Position numbers and translations under genes: made by a program. From NCBI RefSeq assembly GCF_022811605.1, contig NZ_CP094533.1, positions 2,480,001 through 2,544,000 on the forward strand: a DNA stretch of 64,000 nt. Direction: 5' to 3'. Shown piece by piece: positions 55,668-64,000 of this stretch (the stretch's first letter is position 1; every line of letters starts with the position of its first letter). Below the pieces are notes generated by a model. It worked only from the letters and a program-made list of their open reading frames with translations, ran no database searches and was not told the origin of the DNA. Source of the DNA: Agromyces soli. Lineage in GTDB: Bacteria; Actinomycetota; Actinomycetes; Actinomycetales; Microbacteriaceae.

Positions 55668-56546
55668 CTAGTTCGCCGCGGGCGTCTCGGCCGGCTCCTC
55701 CTCGGCGGGCGTCTCGGCCGGAGCGTCGCTCGCCGGGGCATCCGTGCCGGCCTTGACGGCCTCGACCTCCGCCTCGGTGTAGCCGCAGTAGTTCACGGCC
55801 TCGCTCTCCCAGCGCTTGGTGAGCCGGTCCTTGCCGGCGGCGTGCGCCTCGGCGACCGTGCCCTCGTAGATCTGGTTGTCCTTCGACTCCTTGTTCACGT
55901 CGGGCACGTCGGCGCAGACGTGGAACACCGAACCGGACTTCGTCCAGTAGACGAGATCCTCGCCCGTGAGCTGGGCGACGAGATTCGATTCCTCGGTGTA
56001 CTGCTCGACCGACGGCGGGTTGTAGTCGACGCCGAGCGCGACGGCGCCGCCGCCGATGACGATCGCGATGATGCCCGCGATCGCCTTCTGCTTGCCGTCC
56101 AGGTCCTTGTTGGTGAAGATCAGCACGATGAGCGGCAGGAAGGCGATGACCGCGATGATCGCGCCGAGCTGGTTCTGCACGAAGAAGCGCACGGTGTCCT
56201 GCTTCGACGCCGGGTCGAGGCGGTTCGCCTTCTTCCACAGCACGGAGCCGGTGATGGCGAGCGCACCGATGACGACGGTGAGCCCGATGAGCAGCCACAG
56301 GTTGACCGGGCTCTGCCGGAGCACCCAGAAGATGGCGACGGCCTCGCCCGCGATCGCGAGCAGCCACAGCACGCCCGCGATGATGCGGAAGCGGGTCGCC
56401 TTCGCCTTCGCCTCGGGCGTCGGAGTCCAGCCGGGCGCGGGCTCGGCGGCGTCGCCGGACCCGCCCGTCGCGCTCGTGCGTCCGGAGGCGCCCTTCGACG
56501 CCGCCGTCTCGACGCGGACGACCTTCTTCTTCCGCTGCTCAGCCAC
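55668..56546 (-). CDS. Membrane protein of unknown function (292 aa)
   Basis: A basic/low-complexity N-terminus of about 50 residues is followed by four helices (about 52-70, 78-100, 125-148, 155-172). An external domain with two cysteines follows (VFHVCADVPDVNKESKDN and AVNYCGYTEAEV), and a Pro/Glu/Ala-rich tail. I do not recognise a named family. The frame is open upstream, but GTG at 56546 has GGAGG 7 nt before it, fixing the start. Confidence 0.78.
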   Translation of the reverse strand: MAEQRKKKVVRVETAASKGASGRTSATGGSGDAAEPAPGWTPTPEAKAKATRFRIIAGVLWLLAIAGEAVAIFWVLRQSPVNLWLLIGLTVVIGALAITGSVLWKKANRLDPASKQDTVRFFVQNQLGAIIAVIAFLPLIVLIFTNKDLDGKQKAIAGIIAIVIGGGAVALGVDYNPPSVEQYTEESNLVAQLTGEDLVYWTKSGSVFHVCADVPDVNKESKDNQIYEGTVAEAHAAGKDRLTKRWESEAVNYCGYTEAEVEAVKAGTDAPASDAPAETPAEEEPAETPAAN

Positions 56547-56661
56547 GCGATTCCCTCCAGGCGCTCGATGTCGCGATGAGCCTATTGGACGAGCAGGCCG
56601 CGTGCGTAGCCCCCGCGGCACGCGCCGCAATGCTGATCGAATGGGCATCTCGGCCGCCCGG

Positions 56662-56667
56662 TAGCCT
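56662..56667 (+). promoter_or_regulatory. Leaderless -10 hexamer TAGCCT
   Basis: Lies 6 nt before the cutC ATG. Confidence 0.5.
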
Positions 56668-56673
56668 GGCCCG

Positions 56674-57429
56674 ATGAGCCAGGAGCCCCGTCGCCCGCTG
56701 CCCGTCGAGATCGCCGTGCAGGACGCAGCCGGCGCCCGGATCGCCCTCGACGGCGGCGCGGCCCGTATCGAGCTGTGCCTCGCCCTCGGCCTCGGCGGGC
56801 TGACCCCGTCGGCCGGACTCATCGAGGCGAGCGCCGAGCTCGCCGCCGAGCGCGGCGTCTCCGACTTCGTCCATGCGCTCATCCGCCCGCGCGGCGGCGG
56901 CTTCGTCTACGACCCCGAGGAGCGCCACGAGATCGTGCGCGATATCCGCCTGGCCGTGCGGCTCGGCGCCGACGGCGTGGTCGTCGGTGCGCTCGACGAG
57001 ACGGGCCGGCTCGATCTCGACGCGATCGCCGAGTTCCGGGATGCCGCGGGCGACGCCGACGTCACCGTGCACCGCGCGGTGGACGCCGCCGCCGACCTGC
57101 TCGCCGCCGTCGCCGCGCTCGCGGAGCTCGGCGTGCGCCGCGTGCTCAGCTCCGGCGGCGGCTCCGACTGCCGCGCCGGGCTCCCGATGCTCGAGCGGAT
57201 GGTCCGCACCGCCGAGGGGCGGCTCGAGATCATGGCGGGCGGCGGCGTGCGGATCGAGGACATCCCGGCGCTCGCCGCCGCCGGAGTGGACGCCGTGCAC
57301 CTCTCGGCCCGCGGCCGCGCCCTCCGCGGTGGGGCGAGCGGTCCCGGGGGCGGGGTCCACGGCTTCGACGAGACCGATGCGGCGCTCGTCGAGGCTGCCG
57401 TCGCGGCCGCCTCAGCGGCCCGCGACTAG
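56674..57429 (+). CDS. cutC: CutC family protein (copper homeostasis-type TIM barrel)
   Basis: 251 residues. Family hallmarks are VEIAVQDAAGARIALDGGAARIELCLAL split over the first strands, ALIRPRGGGFVYD, DGVVVGALDETGRLD, VTVHRAVDAA and LSSGGGSDC, ending IMAGGGVRIEDI. CutC proteins have been linked to copper tolerance, but the enzymatic role is uncertain. Leaderless-type start at 56674. A TAGGCT -10 for the next gene lies across its stop codon. Confidence 0.9.
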   Translation: MSQEPRRPLPVEIAVQDAAGARIALDGGAARIELCLALGLGGLTPSAGLIEASAELAAERGVSDFVHALIRPRGGGFVYDPEERHEIVRDIRLAVRLGADGVVVGALDETGRLDLDAIAEFRDAAGDADVTVHRAVDAAADLLAAVAALAELGVRRVLSSGGGSDCRAGLPMLERMVRTAEGRLEIMAGGGVRIEDIPALAAAGVDAVHLSARGRALRGGASGPGGGVHGFDETDAALVEAAVAAASAARD

Positions 57430-57432
57430 GCT
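57427..57432 (+). promoter_or_regulatory. Leaderless -10 hexamer TAGGCT
   Basis: Overlaps the cutC stop codon and lies 7 nt before the ATG at 57440. Confidence 0.45.
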
Positions 57433-57439
57433 GGCAGGC

Positions 57440-57955
57440 ATGGCCCACCCCGATTCCGACGACGAGGCCCTCAGCTGGGCGGGTGACGACGACGCGACGC
57501 TCGCCCCGGGCTGGAAGCGCGTCGGCACCCCGACGCCGGCGAGCGGCGAGCGCGTCTCGGACGCCCCCTCATCCGTCGCTCCGGACACGGCCGCGGGCGG
57601 CTCCGCGACCGCCGTCGACCAGGCGTCCGACGACACCTCCGACGACCTCTCCGGCGAGGCGGACCGCACCGGGCAGACCGGCTCGGTCGAGCTCGTGGTG
57701 CTCGGCATCCTCGGCGGGGTGTACCTGCTCTACGCGGTGGGCTGGCTGATCGTCGCCACGACCCCGGCCCCCGAGCTCGCCGACCCGGTGGCGACCTTCA
57801 TGTACGGTCTCGGTCGCTGGTTCGCGGTGCTCGCCCCGGCGCTCTGGTTCGGCGTCACGCTGTGGCTCTGCGCCGAGCGGCACCGGGCCCGGCTGCTCTG
57901 GCTCGTCGCCGGGGCCATCCTGCTCGTCCCGATCCCGTTCCTGCTGCGAGGCTGA
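57440..57955 (+). CDS. Membrane protein with disordered N-terminus (171 aa)
   Basis: The first ~80 residues are Asp/Ser/Thr-rich and probably disordered (ASDDTSDDLSGEADRTGQ). Three helices follow (VELVVLGILGGVYLLYAVGW, FAVLAPALWFGVTLWLC, LLWLVAGAILLVPIPFLL). I do not recognise a family. It shares architecture with the next gene, which starts 1 bp after its stop, so the pair is likely one operon. Confidence 0.75.
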   Translation: MAHPDSDDEALSWAGDDDATLAPGWKRVGTPTPASGERVSDAPSSVAPDTAAGGSATAVDQASDDTSDDLSGEADRTGQTGSVELVVLGILGGVYLLYAVGWLIVATTPAPELADPVATFMYGLGRWFAVLAPALWFGVTLWLCAERHRARLLWLVAGAILLVPIPFLLRG

Positions 57956-57956
57956 C

Positions 57957-58379
57957 ATGACCGACGCATCCGCTCCCGCCGAGCAGCCGGAGACCTCGAC
58001 CGAGCCCCGCACCGGCGCCGCGGCGGCCGATGCCGTCGAGGCATCCGCCCGCCCGGCCACACCGCTCTGGCTCGCCGTCGTCATCGCCGCCGTCACCGGC
58101 GTCTTCTACGCGTACGACGTGTGGGAGGCGGTCGGCAACCTCGTCGGCCTGAACCTCTACGCCGACAGCCTGGGCGTCGGGCTCACCGTCTACGGCGTCG
58201 TCGTGCTGATCATCGGCGTCGTGCTGCCGTTCGCGGTCTATGCGACCGCCTTCTGGCTCGGCCGCCGGCGCGGCCCGCTCGGCCAGCTCGCGCTGTTCGT
58301 CGTCGGCTACGCGCTCGTGCAGGTGCTGAGCGCCGACGTCGCCGTGCTGTTCGGGCTCAACGGCCTCGATCTCGGCTGA
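57957..58379 (+). CDS. Membrane protein with disordered N-terminus (140 aa)
   Basis: About 35 Ala/Pro/Glu-rich residues precede three helices (LWLAVVIAAVTGVFYAYDVW, VGLTVYGVVVLIIGVVLPFA, LGQLALFVVGYALVQVLSA). Family not recognised. Its ATG lies 1 bp after the previous stop. Together they may be an envelope accessory pair; function unknown. Confidence 0.75.
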   Translation: MTDASAPAEQPETSTEPRTGAAAADAVEASARPATPLWLAVVIAAVTGVFYAYDVWEAVGNLVGLNLYADSLGVGLTVYGVVVLIIGVVLPFAVYATAFWLGRRRGPLGQLALFVVGYALVQVLSADVAVLFGLNGLDLG

Positions 58380-58531
58380 GACCGACCGCCGGGCGCCGGG
58401 CTCGGCGTCACACAACGAGACGCTCCGTCACACTCCAGTAGCATTGGCGCAAGGCGCCCCCACGGCGTGTGGCGCATGCACCCCCACCGCAACCCGCGCT
58501 TCGCTGCGCGCATGCCCCGAAGGAACCGTTC

Positions 58532-60121
58532 GTGTCAAAGCCGGTCGTGCTGATCGCCGAAGAACTCTCGCCCGCCACCGTCGACGCCCTCGGGCCCGAC
58601 TTCGACGTCCGCAACGTCGACGGCACCGACCGGGCGGCGCTGCTGTCCGCGCTCGCCGATGCCGATGCGATCCTCATCCGCTCGGCCACCCAGGTCGACG
58701 CCGAGGCCATCGCGGCCGCGAAGAAGCTGAAGGTCGTGGCCCGCGCGGGCGTCGGCCTCGACAACGTCGACGTCAAGGCGGCGACGACCGCGGGCGTCAT
58801 GGTCGTCAACGCGCCGACCTCGAACATCATCTCGGCGGCCGAGCTCACCATCGGCCACATCCTGAGCCTCGCCCGGCACATCCCCGCCGGCCACGTCTCG
58901 CTCTCGGCGGGGGAGTGGAAGCGCTCGGCCTACACCGGCACCGAGCTCTACGAGAAGACGGTCGGCATCATCGGCCTCGGCCGCATCGGTGCGCTCATCA
59001 CCGCCCGCCTGCAGGCCTTCGGCATGGAGGTCATCGCCTACGACCCGTACATCACGGCCGCCCGGGCGCAGCAGCTCGGCGTGCAGACCGTCTCGCTCGA
59101 CGACCTGCTCGAGCGCAGCGACTTCGTGACGATCCACATGCCGCGCACGCCCGAGACGCTCGGCATGATCAGCACCGAGCAGCTGCAGAAGATGAAGAAG
59201 ACCGCCTACGTCGTGAACGTCGCGCGCGGCGGTCTCATCGACGAGGCCGCGCTGCACGACGCGCTCGTCGCGGGCGAGATCGCCGGCGCCGCGCTCGACG
59301 TCTTCGTGCAGGAGCCGCCGAAGGAGTCGCCGCTGCTCGGCCTGCCGAACCTCATCGTCACGCCGCACCTCGGCGCTTCGACCGACGACGCGCAGGAGAA
59401 GGCGGGCATCTCGGTCGCCAAGTCGGTGCGGCTCGCCCTCGCCGGCGAGCTCGTGCCCGACGCGGTCAACGTCGCCGGCGGGGTCATCGACCCGTACGTG
59501 CGTCCCGGCATCCCGCTCGTCGAGAAGCTCGGCCAGCTGTTCTCGGGCCTCGCGCACGGCGCGCTCACGAGCCTCGACGTCGAGGTGCGCGGCGAGCTCG
59601 TCGACTACGACGTCAGCGTGCTGAAGCTCGCGGCGCTGAAGGGCGTGTTCACGAACGTCGTCTCGGAGAGCGTCTCCTACGTCAACGCGCCGCTCCTCGC
59701 GGAGCAGCGCGGGGTGCAGGTGCGCCTCATCACCGAGTCGGACAGCCCCGAGTACCGCAACGTCATCACGCTGCGCGGCGCGCTCGCCGACGGCACCCAG
59801 GTGTCGGTCTCGGGCACGCTGACCGGTCCGAAGCAGTCCGAGAAGCTCGTCGGCATCGACGGCTACGACCTCGAGGTGCCGATCGCGAAGCACCACATCG
59901 TCATGACCTACGCCGACCGCCCGGGCATCGTGGCGATCTACGGCCAGGAGTTCGGTGAGGCCGGCATCAACATCGCGGGCATGCAGATCGCCCGTCGCGA
60001 GGCCGGCGGCACCGCGCTCAGCGTGCTCACCGTGGACTCGCCGGTGCCGACCGAGGTCCTCGAGCGTGTGCGCGAGGCGATCGACGCGCAGGTCTTCGTC
60101 GAGATCGACATCACCGAGTAG
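58532..60121 (+). CDS. serA: D-3-phosphoglycerate dehydrogenase
   Basis: 529 residues, the long form. The first step of serine synthesis oxidises 3-phosphoglycerate with NAD+. The NAD-binding motif is VGIIGLGRIGALI, catalytic residues lie in VNVARGGLIDEAAL, Glu near LDVFVQEPPKE and His in VTPHLGASTDDAQ. Residues about 320-450 form the intervening domain and the last ~75 the ACT domain (HIVMTYADRPGIVAIYGQEF), which binds serine. GTG at 58532 with AAGGAA 7 nt upstream; a TAGCAT -10 lies at 58438-58443. Confidence 0.96.
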   Translation: MSKPVVLIAEELSPATVDALGPDFDVRNVDGTDRAALLSALADADAILIRSATQVDAEAIAAAKKLKVVARAGVGLDNVDVKAATTAGVMVVNAPTSNIISAAELTIGHILSLARHIPAGHVSLSAGEWKRSAYTGTELYEKTVGIIGLGRIGALITARLQAFGMEVIAYDPYITAARAQQLGVQTVSLDDLLERSDFVTIHMPRTPETLGMISTEQLQKMKKTAYVVNVARGGLIDEAALHDALVAGEIAGAALDVFVQEPPKESPLLGLPNLIVTPHLGASTDDAQEKAGISVAKSVRLALAGELVPDAVNVAGGVIDPYVRPGIPLVEKLGQLFSGLAHGALTSLDVEVRGELVDYDVSVLKLAALKGVFTNVVSESVSYVNAPLLAEQRGVQVRLITESDSPEYRNVITLRGALADGTQVSVSGTLTGPKQSEKLVGIDGYDLEVPIAKHHIVMTYADRPGIVAIYGQEFGEAGINIAGMQIARREAGGTALSVLTVDSPVPTEVLERVREAIDAQVFVEIDITE

Positions 60122-60143
60122 GCCGCCCCCGCTCCCTGCTTCT

Positions 60144-60179
60144 CGACTTGCCCGACTTTCATGAAAGTCGGGCAAGTCG
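60144..60179. terminator. Perfect 36-bp palindrome between convergent genes
   Basis: CGACTTGCCCGACTTTCA and its exact complement TGAAAGTCGGGCAAGTCG are joined without a spacer. It lies between serA and the convergent tetR gene, so it would form a strong hairpin in both transcripts and act as a bidirectional terminator. The AT content in the centre also sets it apart from the neighbouring DNA. Confidence 0.75.
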
Positions 60180-60227
60180 CGGTTTCCGGGATGATGCGCT
60201 CCGGTGCGCAGCCGGGGGAGCGGCGGC

Positions 60228-60788
60228 TCAGTCGCGAGCGGCGAGGCGCTCGAGCAGCGCGACGAGCTCGTCCATCTGCTTCGGCGTGAAGTCGCCCGTC
60301 GACACCGGGCGGTCGACCGCCTCGGCGCGCGTGGCCGCGTGGTAGTAGAGGCCGTCGCCGATGAGCGCGATCGCGATGGCGAGCGAGGGGTCGTCGACGT
60401 ACTCGCCGAGCACGTCGAGCCAACGCTGGCGCACCTCGTCGATGGCGCGCCCGGCCTCGCGGTCGCCGCCCTGGGCGAGCCGCACGACGGCGATGAAGCT
60501 GCGGTCGAGCGGGGTCTCGATCTGCACCGAGGAGCGCACGAAGTAGGAGATCGGGCCGTCGGGGGCCGTGTCGATTCGGGCGACGTCCTCTTCGATGAGA
60601 CGGTGCAGCCGCTCGATCAGCCCCTCGATGAGCGCCTGGCGGGTGCCGAAGTGGTAGAGCAGGCCGCCCTTGGAGACGCCGGCCTCACGGGCGGTGGCCT
60701 CGATCGTGGCGGCGCGTTCGCCCTCGCTCGCGATGAGGTGCTCGAAGGCGTCGAGCACTGCCTCTCTGGCGGCTGGGGGTCGGCTCAT
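60228..60788 (-). CDS. TetR family transcriptional regulator
   Basis: 186 residues. The helix-turn-helix is ATIEATAREAGVSKGGLLYHFGTRQALIEGL (residues about 27-57), followed by a short helical ligand domain. ATG at 60788. It is divergent from a DHA2 efflux gene across a 70-bp spacer that contains a palindrome at 60832-60847, so it most likely represses that pump. Confidence 0.9.
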   Translation of the reverse strand: MSRPPAAREAVLDAFEHLIASEGERAATIEATAREAGVSKGGLLYHFGTRQALIEGLIERLHRLIEEDVARIDTAPDGPISYFVRSSVQIETPLDRSFIAVVRLAQGGDREAGRAIDEVRQRWLDVLGEYVDDPSLAIAIALIGDGLYYHAATRAEAVDRPVSTGDFTPKQMDELVALLERLAARD

Positions 60789-60831
60789 CGGCACAATCCT
60801 AGGAGCGAAACGCGGCGCATATCTGTTACTA

Positions 60832-60847
60832 TACCAGCCGGACGGTA
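60832..60847. promoter_or_regulatory. TetR operator candidate before the DHA2 pump
   Basis: TACCAGCCGGACGGTA, a palindrome with arms TACC/GGTA around CCGG, directly abuts a likely -10 TACTAT (60827-60832) of the pump gene. Its position between divergent tetR and pump genes makes it the probable operator. Confidence 0.65.
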
Positions 60848-60858
60848 CAGAAACTGAG

Positions 60859-62484
60859 ATGGAAATGAACGAGAACACCAGCACGTCGTCGACCGAACGC
60901 CTCGGCCACTCGACGGATCCGACGCCCCGACCGGCCACCCGCCGGAGCGGCGTCGGCGATCCCGCGAGCACGGGCCGTGCGCCCCGCCGCGCCTGGTTCG
61001 CGCTGGCGGTGCTCATGCTGCCCACCCTGCTCGTCTCCGTGGACAACACGGTGCTGAGCTTCGCCCTGCCCGAGATCTCGCGCGACCTCGCGCCGACCGC
61101 GGCCGAGCAGCTCTGGATCATCGACGCCTACCCGCTCGTGCTCGCGGCGCTCCTCGTCGCCATGGGCAGCGCCGGCGACCGCTGGGGCCGTCGTCGCATG
61201 CTGCTCATCGGCTCGATCGGCTTCGCCCTCGTTTCGGTGCTCGCCGCCTTCGCCCCGACAGCAGCCGCACTCATCGCGGCGCGCGCCGCGCTCGGCTTCT
61301 TCGGCGCGATGCTCATGCCCTCGACGCTGTCGCTGCTGCGTTCGCTGTTCACCGACCGTGAGCAGCGCCGCCTCGCGATCGCGGTCTGGGCCTCCGGCTT
61401 CGCGGCCGGCAGCGCCCTCGGCCCGCTCGTCGGCGGCGTGCTGCTCGAGCACTTCCCGTGGGGCTCGGTGTTCCTGCTCGCGGTGCCGGTGCTCGTGCCG
61501 CTGCTCGTGCTCGTGCCCATCCTGATCACCGAGAGCCGCGACCCGGCGCCCGGCCGCATCGACGTGTGGAGCATCCTGCTCTCGCTCGCGACGATGGCAC
61601 CCATCGTCTACGGCATCAAGCACATCGCGACCGAGGGCGTCGACCTCGTCTCGATCGTGGCGATCGTCGTCGGCCTGGTCGCCGGCTACGTGTTCGTGCG
61701 CCGTCAGCTCGCGAGCGCGACGCCGATGCTCGACGTGCGGCTGTTCACCACCGGCCCGTTCGGCGGCGCGGTGCTCGTGAACCTGCTGAGCGTCGTCTCG
61801 CTCGTCGGCTTCCTCTACTTCGTGTCGCAGCACCTGCAGATCATCGCGGGCCTGTCCCCGGTGAACGCCGGCCTCGCGCTGCTGCCCGGCCTCGTCGTGA
61901 TGATCATCGCCGGCCTCGTGGTCGTGCCGATCTCGCGCCGCGTCCGCGCCCGGGTGCTCGTGCCGGTCGCGCTGACTCTGTCTGCCGGCGGGTATCTCGT
62001 GGTCGCCTTCGGCGCCTCGGAGGGCTCGATGGCCGCGGTCATCATCGCCTTCGTGATGCTCGGCATCGGCATCGGCATGGCCGAGACGGTGTCGAACGAG
62101 CTCATCCTGACCAGCGCCCCGCCGGCGAAGGCCGGTGCCGCCTCGGCGGTGTCCGAGACGGCGTACGAACTCGGCGCGGTGCTCGGCACCGCGGTGCTCG
62201 GCAGCATCATCGCCGCGCACTACGCGAGCTCGATGGTCGTGCCCTCCTCGCTGACGGCCGAGCAGGCGGATGCCGCCCGCGAGACCCTGGCGGGCGCCGC
62301 GGCGGTGGCCTCCGATCTGCCGGCGAGCCAGGCGCAGCAGCTCATGGATGCGGCGGCCGTCGCGTTCGACGGCGGCGTGCTCGTCACCTCGCTCATCGGC
62401 TTCGGCCTGATGCTCGTGGCGGCGACGATCGCGGCCCTCACGCTGCGCAACCCCGACCCGTCGCGGGAGACCGCGGAGCACTGA
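60859..62484 (+). CDS. MFS drug transporter (DHA2, 14-helix)
   Basis: 541 residues with about fourteen helices. An N-terminal hydrophilic tail of about 45 residues precedes LVSVDNTVLSFALPEISRDL (helix 1, with the D-N-T-V-L signature of the QacA/SmvA group) and the motif-A loop GSAGDRWGRRRMLLIG. The DHA2 motif C-like stretch is ASGFAAGSALGPLVGGVLLE. It likely exports cationic toxic compounds. ATG at 60859; a second ATG at 60865 is equally possible, since no clear ribosome site is visible. Confidence 0.9.
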   Translation: MEMNENTSTSSTERLGHSTDPTPRPATRRSGVGDPASTGRAPRRAWFALAVLMLPTLLVSVDNTVLSFALPEISRDLAPTAAEQLWIIDAYPLVLAALLVAMGSAGDRWGRRRMLLIGSIGFALVSVLAAFAPTAAALIAARAALGFFGAMLMPSTLSLLRSLFTDREQRRLAIAVWASGFAAGSALGPLVGGVLLEHFPWGSVFLLAVPVLVPLLVLVPILITESRDPAPGRIDVWSILLSLATMAPIVYGIKHIATEGVDLVSIVAIVVGLVAGYVFVRRQLASATPMLDVRLFTTGPFGGAVLVNLLSVVSLVGFLYFVSQHLQIIAGLSPVNAGLALLPGLVVMIIAGLVVVPISRRVRARVLVPVALTLSAGGYLVVAFGASEGSMAAVIIAFVMLGIGIGMAETVSNELILTSAPPAKAGAASAVSETAYELGAVLGTAVLGSIIAAHYASSMVVPSSLTAEQADAARETLAGAAAVASDLPASQAQQLMDAAAVAFDGGVLVTSLIGFGLMLVAATIAALTLRNPDPSRETAEH

Positions 62485-62504
62485 TCCCGGTGGCCCTGAC
62501 GGGC

Positions 62505-62538
62505 GAACGGCCGCCGCCCGAGTGGGCGGCGGCCGTTC
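62505..62538. terminator. Bidirectional terminator hairpin
   Basis: GAACGGCCGCCGCCC and GGGCGGCGGCCGTTC form a 15-bp stem with loop GAGT, between the convergent DHA2 and DUF6458 genes. Confidence 0.75.
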
Positions 62539-62569
62539 ATCGTTCCGCTCGTCGGGCGCGGAACGCGGC

Positions 62570-62830
62570 TCAGTAGACCTCGTCGTCGGGCGCGCTGCGC
62601 TCGGTGCGCGTGACGCGGTCGCCGGTCGCCGGGTCGATGCTCGTCTGCGAGGTCGCGACCGAGCGGCGGCGCCGCGCGAGCAGCACGATGCCGATGATCA
62701 CGATGACGACGCCGGCGCCCATCAGGATGTAGCCGACGAGCTGCAGGTCGATCCAGTCGACCGTGAGGTTCAGCGCGAACGCGAGGATGGCCCCGATGAC
62801 GAACAGCAGGATGCCGAATCCGATACTCAT
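62570..62830 (-). CDS. DUF6458 family membrane protein
   Basis: 86 residues. [20 protein letters not shown] and [20 protein letters not shown] are the two helices characteristic of DUF6458, a small actinobacterial family of unknown role; a basic stretch LARRRRS follows, then a polar tail. ATG at 62830 with AAAGGGG 7 nt upstream. It is divergent from leuB. Confidence 0.87.
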   Translation of the reverse strand: MSIGFGILLFVIGAILAFALNLTVDWIDLQLVGYILMGAGVVIVIIGIVLLARRRRSVATSQTSIDPATGDRVTRTERSAPDDEVY

Positions 62831-62966
62831 GACGGACCCCTTTCACTTCCCGGGGCGGATCGCGCCCCGGTTCGATGAGGCGGATGCCTCGTTCGGGCCC
62901 GAGCGTAGCGCGCAGCGCGGCACGCGGGACACTACGCTGGAGGGGCTGGCGCTCGAAGGAGAATTC

Positions 62967-64000
62967 ATGGTAACGACGGTCAAACTCGCGGTCATCCCTG
63001 GTGACGGCATCGGTCCCGAGGTCGTGGCGGAGGCGCTCAAGGCGCTCGACGCGGCGACGGTCGACAGCGGGATCGAGTTCGACCGGACCGAGTTCCAGCT
63101 CGGCGCCGCCCGCTATCTCGAGACGGGCGATGTGCTCACCGACGACGACCTCGCGGCCATCAAGTCCCACGACGCGATCCTGCTCGGCGCGGTCGGCGGC
63201 GTGCCGGGCGACCCGCGCCTCGTCGGCGCGAACATCGAGCGCGGCCTGCTGCTGAAGCTCCGATTCGACCTCGACCACTACGTGAACCTGCGCCCCTCGG
63301 TGCTGTACGAGGGGGTCCGGAGCCCCCTCGCCGAGCCCGGCGACGTCGACTTCGTCGTCGTCCGCGAGGGCACCGAGGGCCCGTACGTCGGCAACGGCGG
63401 CGCCATCCGCACCGGCACGCCGGCCGAGGTGGCCAACGAGGTTTCGGTGAACACGGCGTACGGCGTCGAACGGGTCGTGCGCTACGCCTTCGCGCTCGCG
63501 GCGAGCCGCCCGCGGCAGAAGCTCACCCTCGTGCACAAGACCAACGTGCTCGTGTTCGCCGGCTCTTTGTGGAAGCGCACGGTCGACCGGGTCGCCGAGG
63601 AGTACCCCGAGGTGACCGTCGACTATCTGCACGTCGACGCCGCCACGATCTTCCTCGTCACGGATCCTGGTAGATTCGACGTCATCGTCACGGACAACCT
63701 CTTCGGCGACATCCTCACCGATCTGGCCGGCGCAATCAGCGGCGGCATCGGACTCGCGGCCTCGGGCAACATCAACCCCGACGGCACGTTCCCGAGCATG
63801 TTCGAGCCGGTGCACGGTTCCGCGCCGGACATCGCCGGGAAGGGCATCGCCGACCCGACCGCCGCCATCGGCTCCGTCGCGCTCCTCCTCCGCCACCTCG
63901 GCGAGGCCGAGGCGGCCGAGCGGGTGGAGCGGGCGATCGCCGCCGACGTCGCCGAGCGCGGCGACCGGCCCCGATCGACCTCCGAGATCGGCGACCAGAT
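62967..64000 (+). CDS. leuB: 3-isopropylmalate dehydrogenase, 3' end outside window
   Basis: The first 344 residues are present and the frame is open to the window edge. Substrate and NAD+ residues appear in [66 protein letters not shown] and [17 protein letters not shown]-type segments (here [15 protein letters not shown]). It oxidatively decarboxylates 3-isopropylmalate in leucine synthesis. ATG at 62967 with AAGGAG 6 nt upstream; a TACGCT -10 lies at 62934-62939. Confidence 0.95.
   Translation, partial: MVTTVKLAVIPGDGIGPEVVAEALKALDAATVDSGIEFDRTEFQLGAARYLETGDVLTDDDLAAIKSHDAILLGAVGGVPGDPRLVGANIERGLLLKLRFDLDHYVNLRPSVLYEGVRSPLAEPGDVDFVVVREGTEGPYVGNGGAIRTGTPAEVANEVSVNTAYGVERVVRYAFALAASRPRQKLTLVHKTNVLVFAGSLWKRTVDRVAEEYPEVTVDYLHVDAATIFLVTDPGRFDVIVTDNLFGDILTDLAGAISGGIGLAASGNINPDGTFPSMFEPVHGSAPDIAGKGIADPTAAIGSVALLLRHLGEAEAAERVERAIAADVAERGDRPRSTSEIGDQ

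Overview
The window is high-GC DNA (roughly 70% by eye). It comes from an actinobacterium, most probably a Microbacteriaceae member. The evidence is the conserved prfB / ftsE-ftsX / smpB / ssrA set, an ssrA-encoded tag ending DFALAA, DtxR-type iron control, a 372-residue FtsE, and many genes whose start codon lies 6-8 nt after a TANNNT -10 hexamer, which implies leaderless transcripts. I see no transposase, integrase, phage gene, CRISPR array or rRNA. One tRNA (Lys, CTT) and one tmRNA are present.

Layout. 1-4.0 kb: two unrecognised coupled genes, a PPOX-class oxidoreductase, an MFS exporter and a DUF3592 membrane protein. 3.9-18.5 kb: the prfB-ftsEX-smpB-ssrA block, split by a TetR/amidohydrolase/NhaC-type transporter group and by a protein phosphatase, a five-gene ferric-siderophore operon with an iron box, and a SIMPL-domain gene. 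18.6-24 kb: a membrane protein, two reductase/hypothetical genes, a probable histidinol-phosphatase (HisN), tRNA-Lys and a YihY/BrkB protein. 23.5-27.9 kb: a translationally coupled operon bioY - AMP-ligase - thiolase - bioM - bioN. 28.9-34.5 kb: a TetR regulator with tandem operators, an MMPL transporter fused to what looks like a degenerate ABC ATPase domain, and a YhgE/Pip protein. 35-42.5 kb: a fused trehalose-phosphate synthase/phosphatase, then ilvD-ilvB-ilvN-ilvC. 42.7-55.7 kb: a complete-looking L-fucose/fucoside utilisation locus. 55.7-64 kb: small membrane proteins, cutC, serA, a TetR/DHA2 efflux pair, a DUF6458 protein and the start of leuB, which runs off the window.

How the genes work together. 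The fucose locus can be read as one pathway. An ABC importer brings in fucosylated glycans, two GH29 fucosidases release L-fucose, and FucU interconverts its anomers. An aldo/keto reductase, a lactonase, an enolase-family dehydratase, an SDR and a FAH-family hydrolase then carry fucose through the non-phosphorylative route to C3 products. A GntR/FCD regulator is inside the locus, and the palindrome CATC(C/G)GATG occurs before the three outward transcription units, with a half-site at the regulator's own promoter. The ilv genes, serA, hisN and leuB supply branched-chain amino acids, serine, histidine and leucine.

Most promising for something new: the degenerate nucleotide-binding domain on the MMPL transporter, the ligase and thiolase inside a biotin-uptake operon, the fucose operator family, and the regular leaderless promoters, which fix several start codons.
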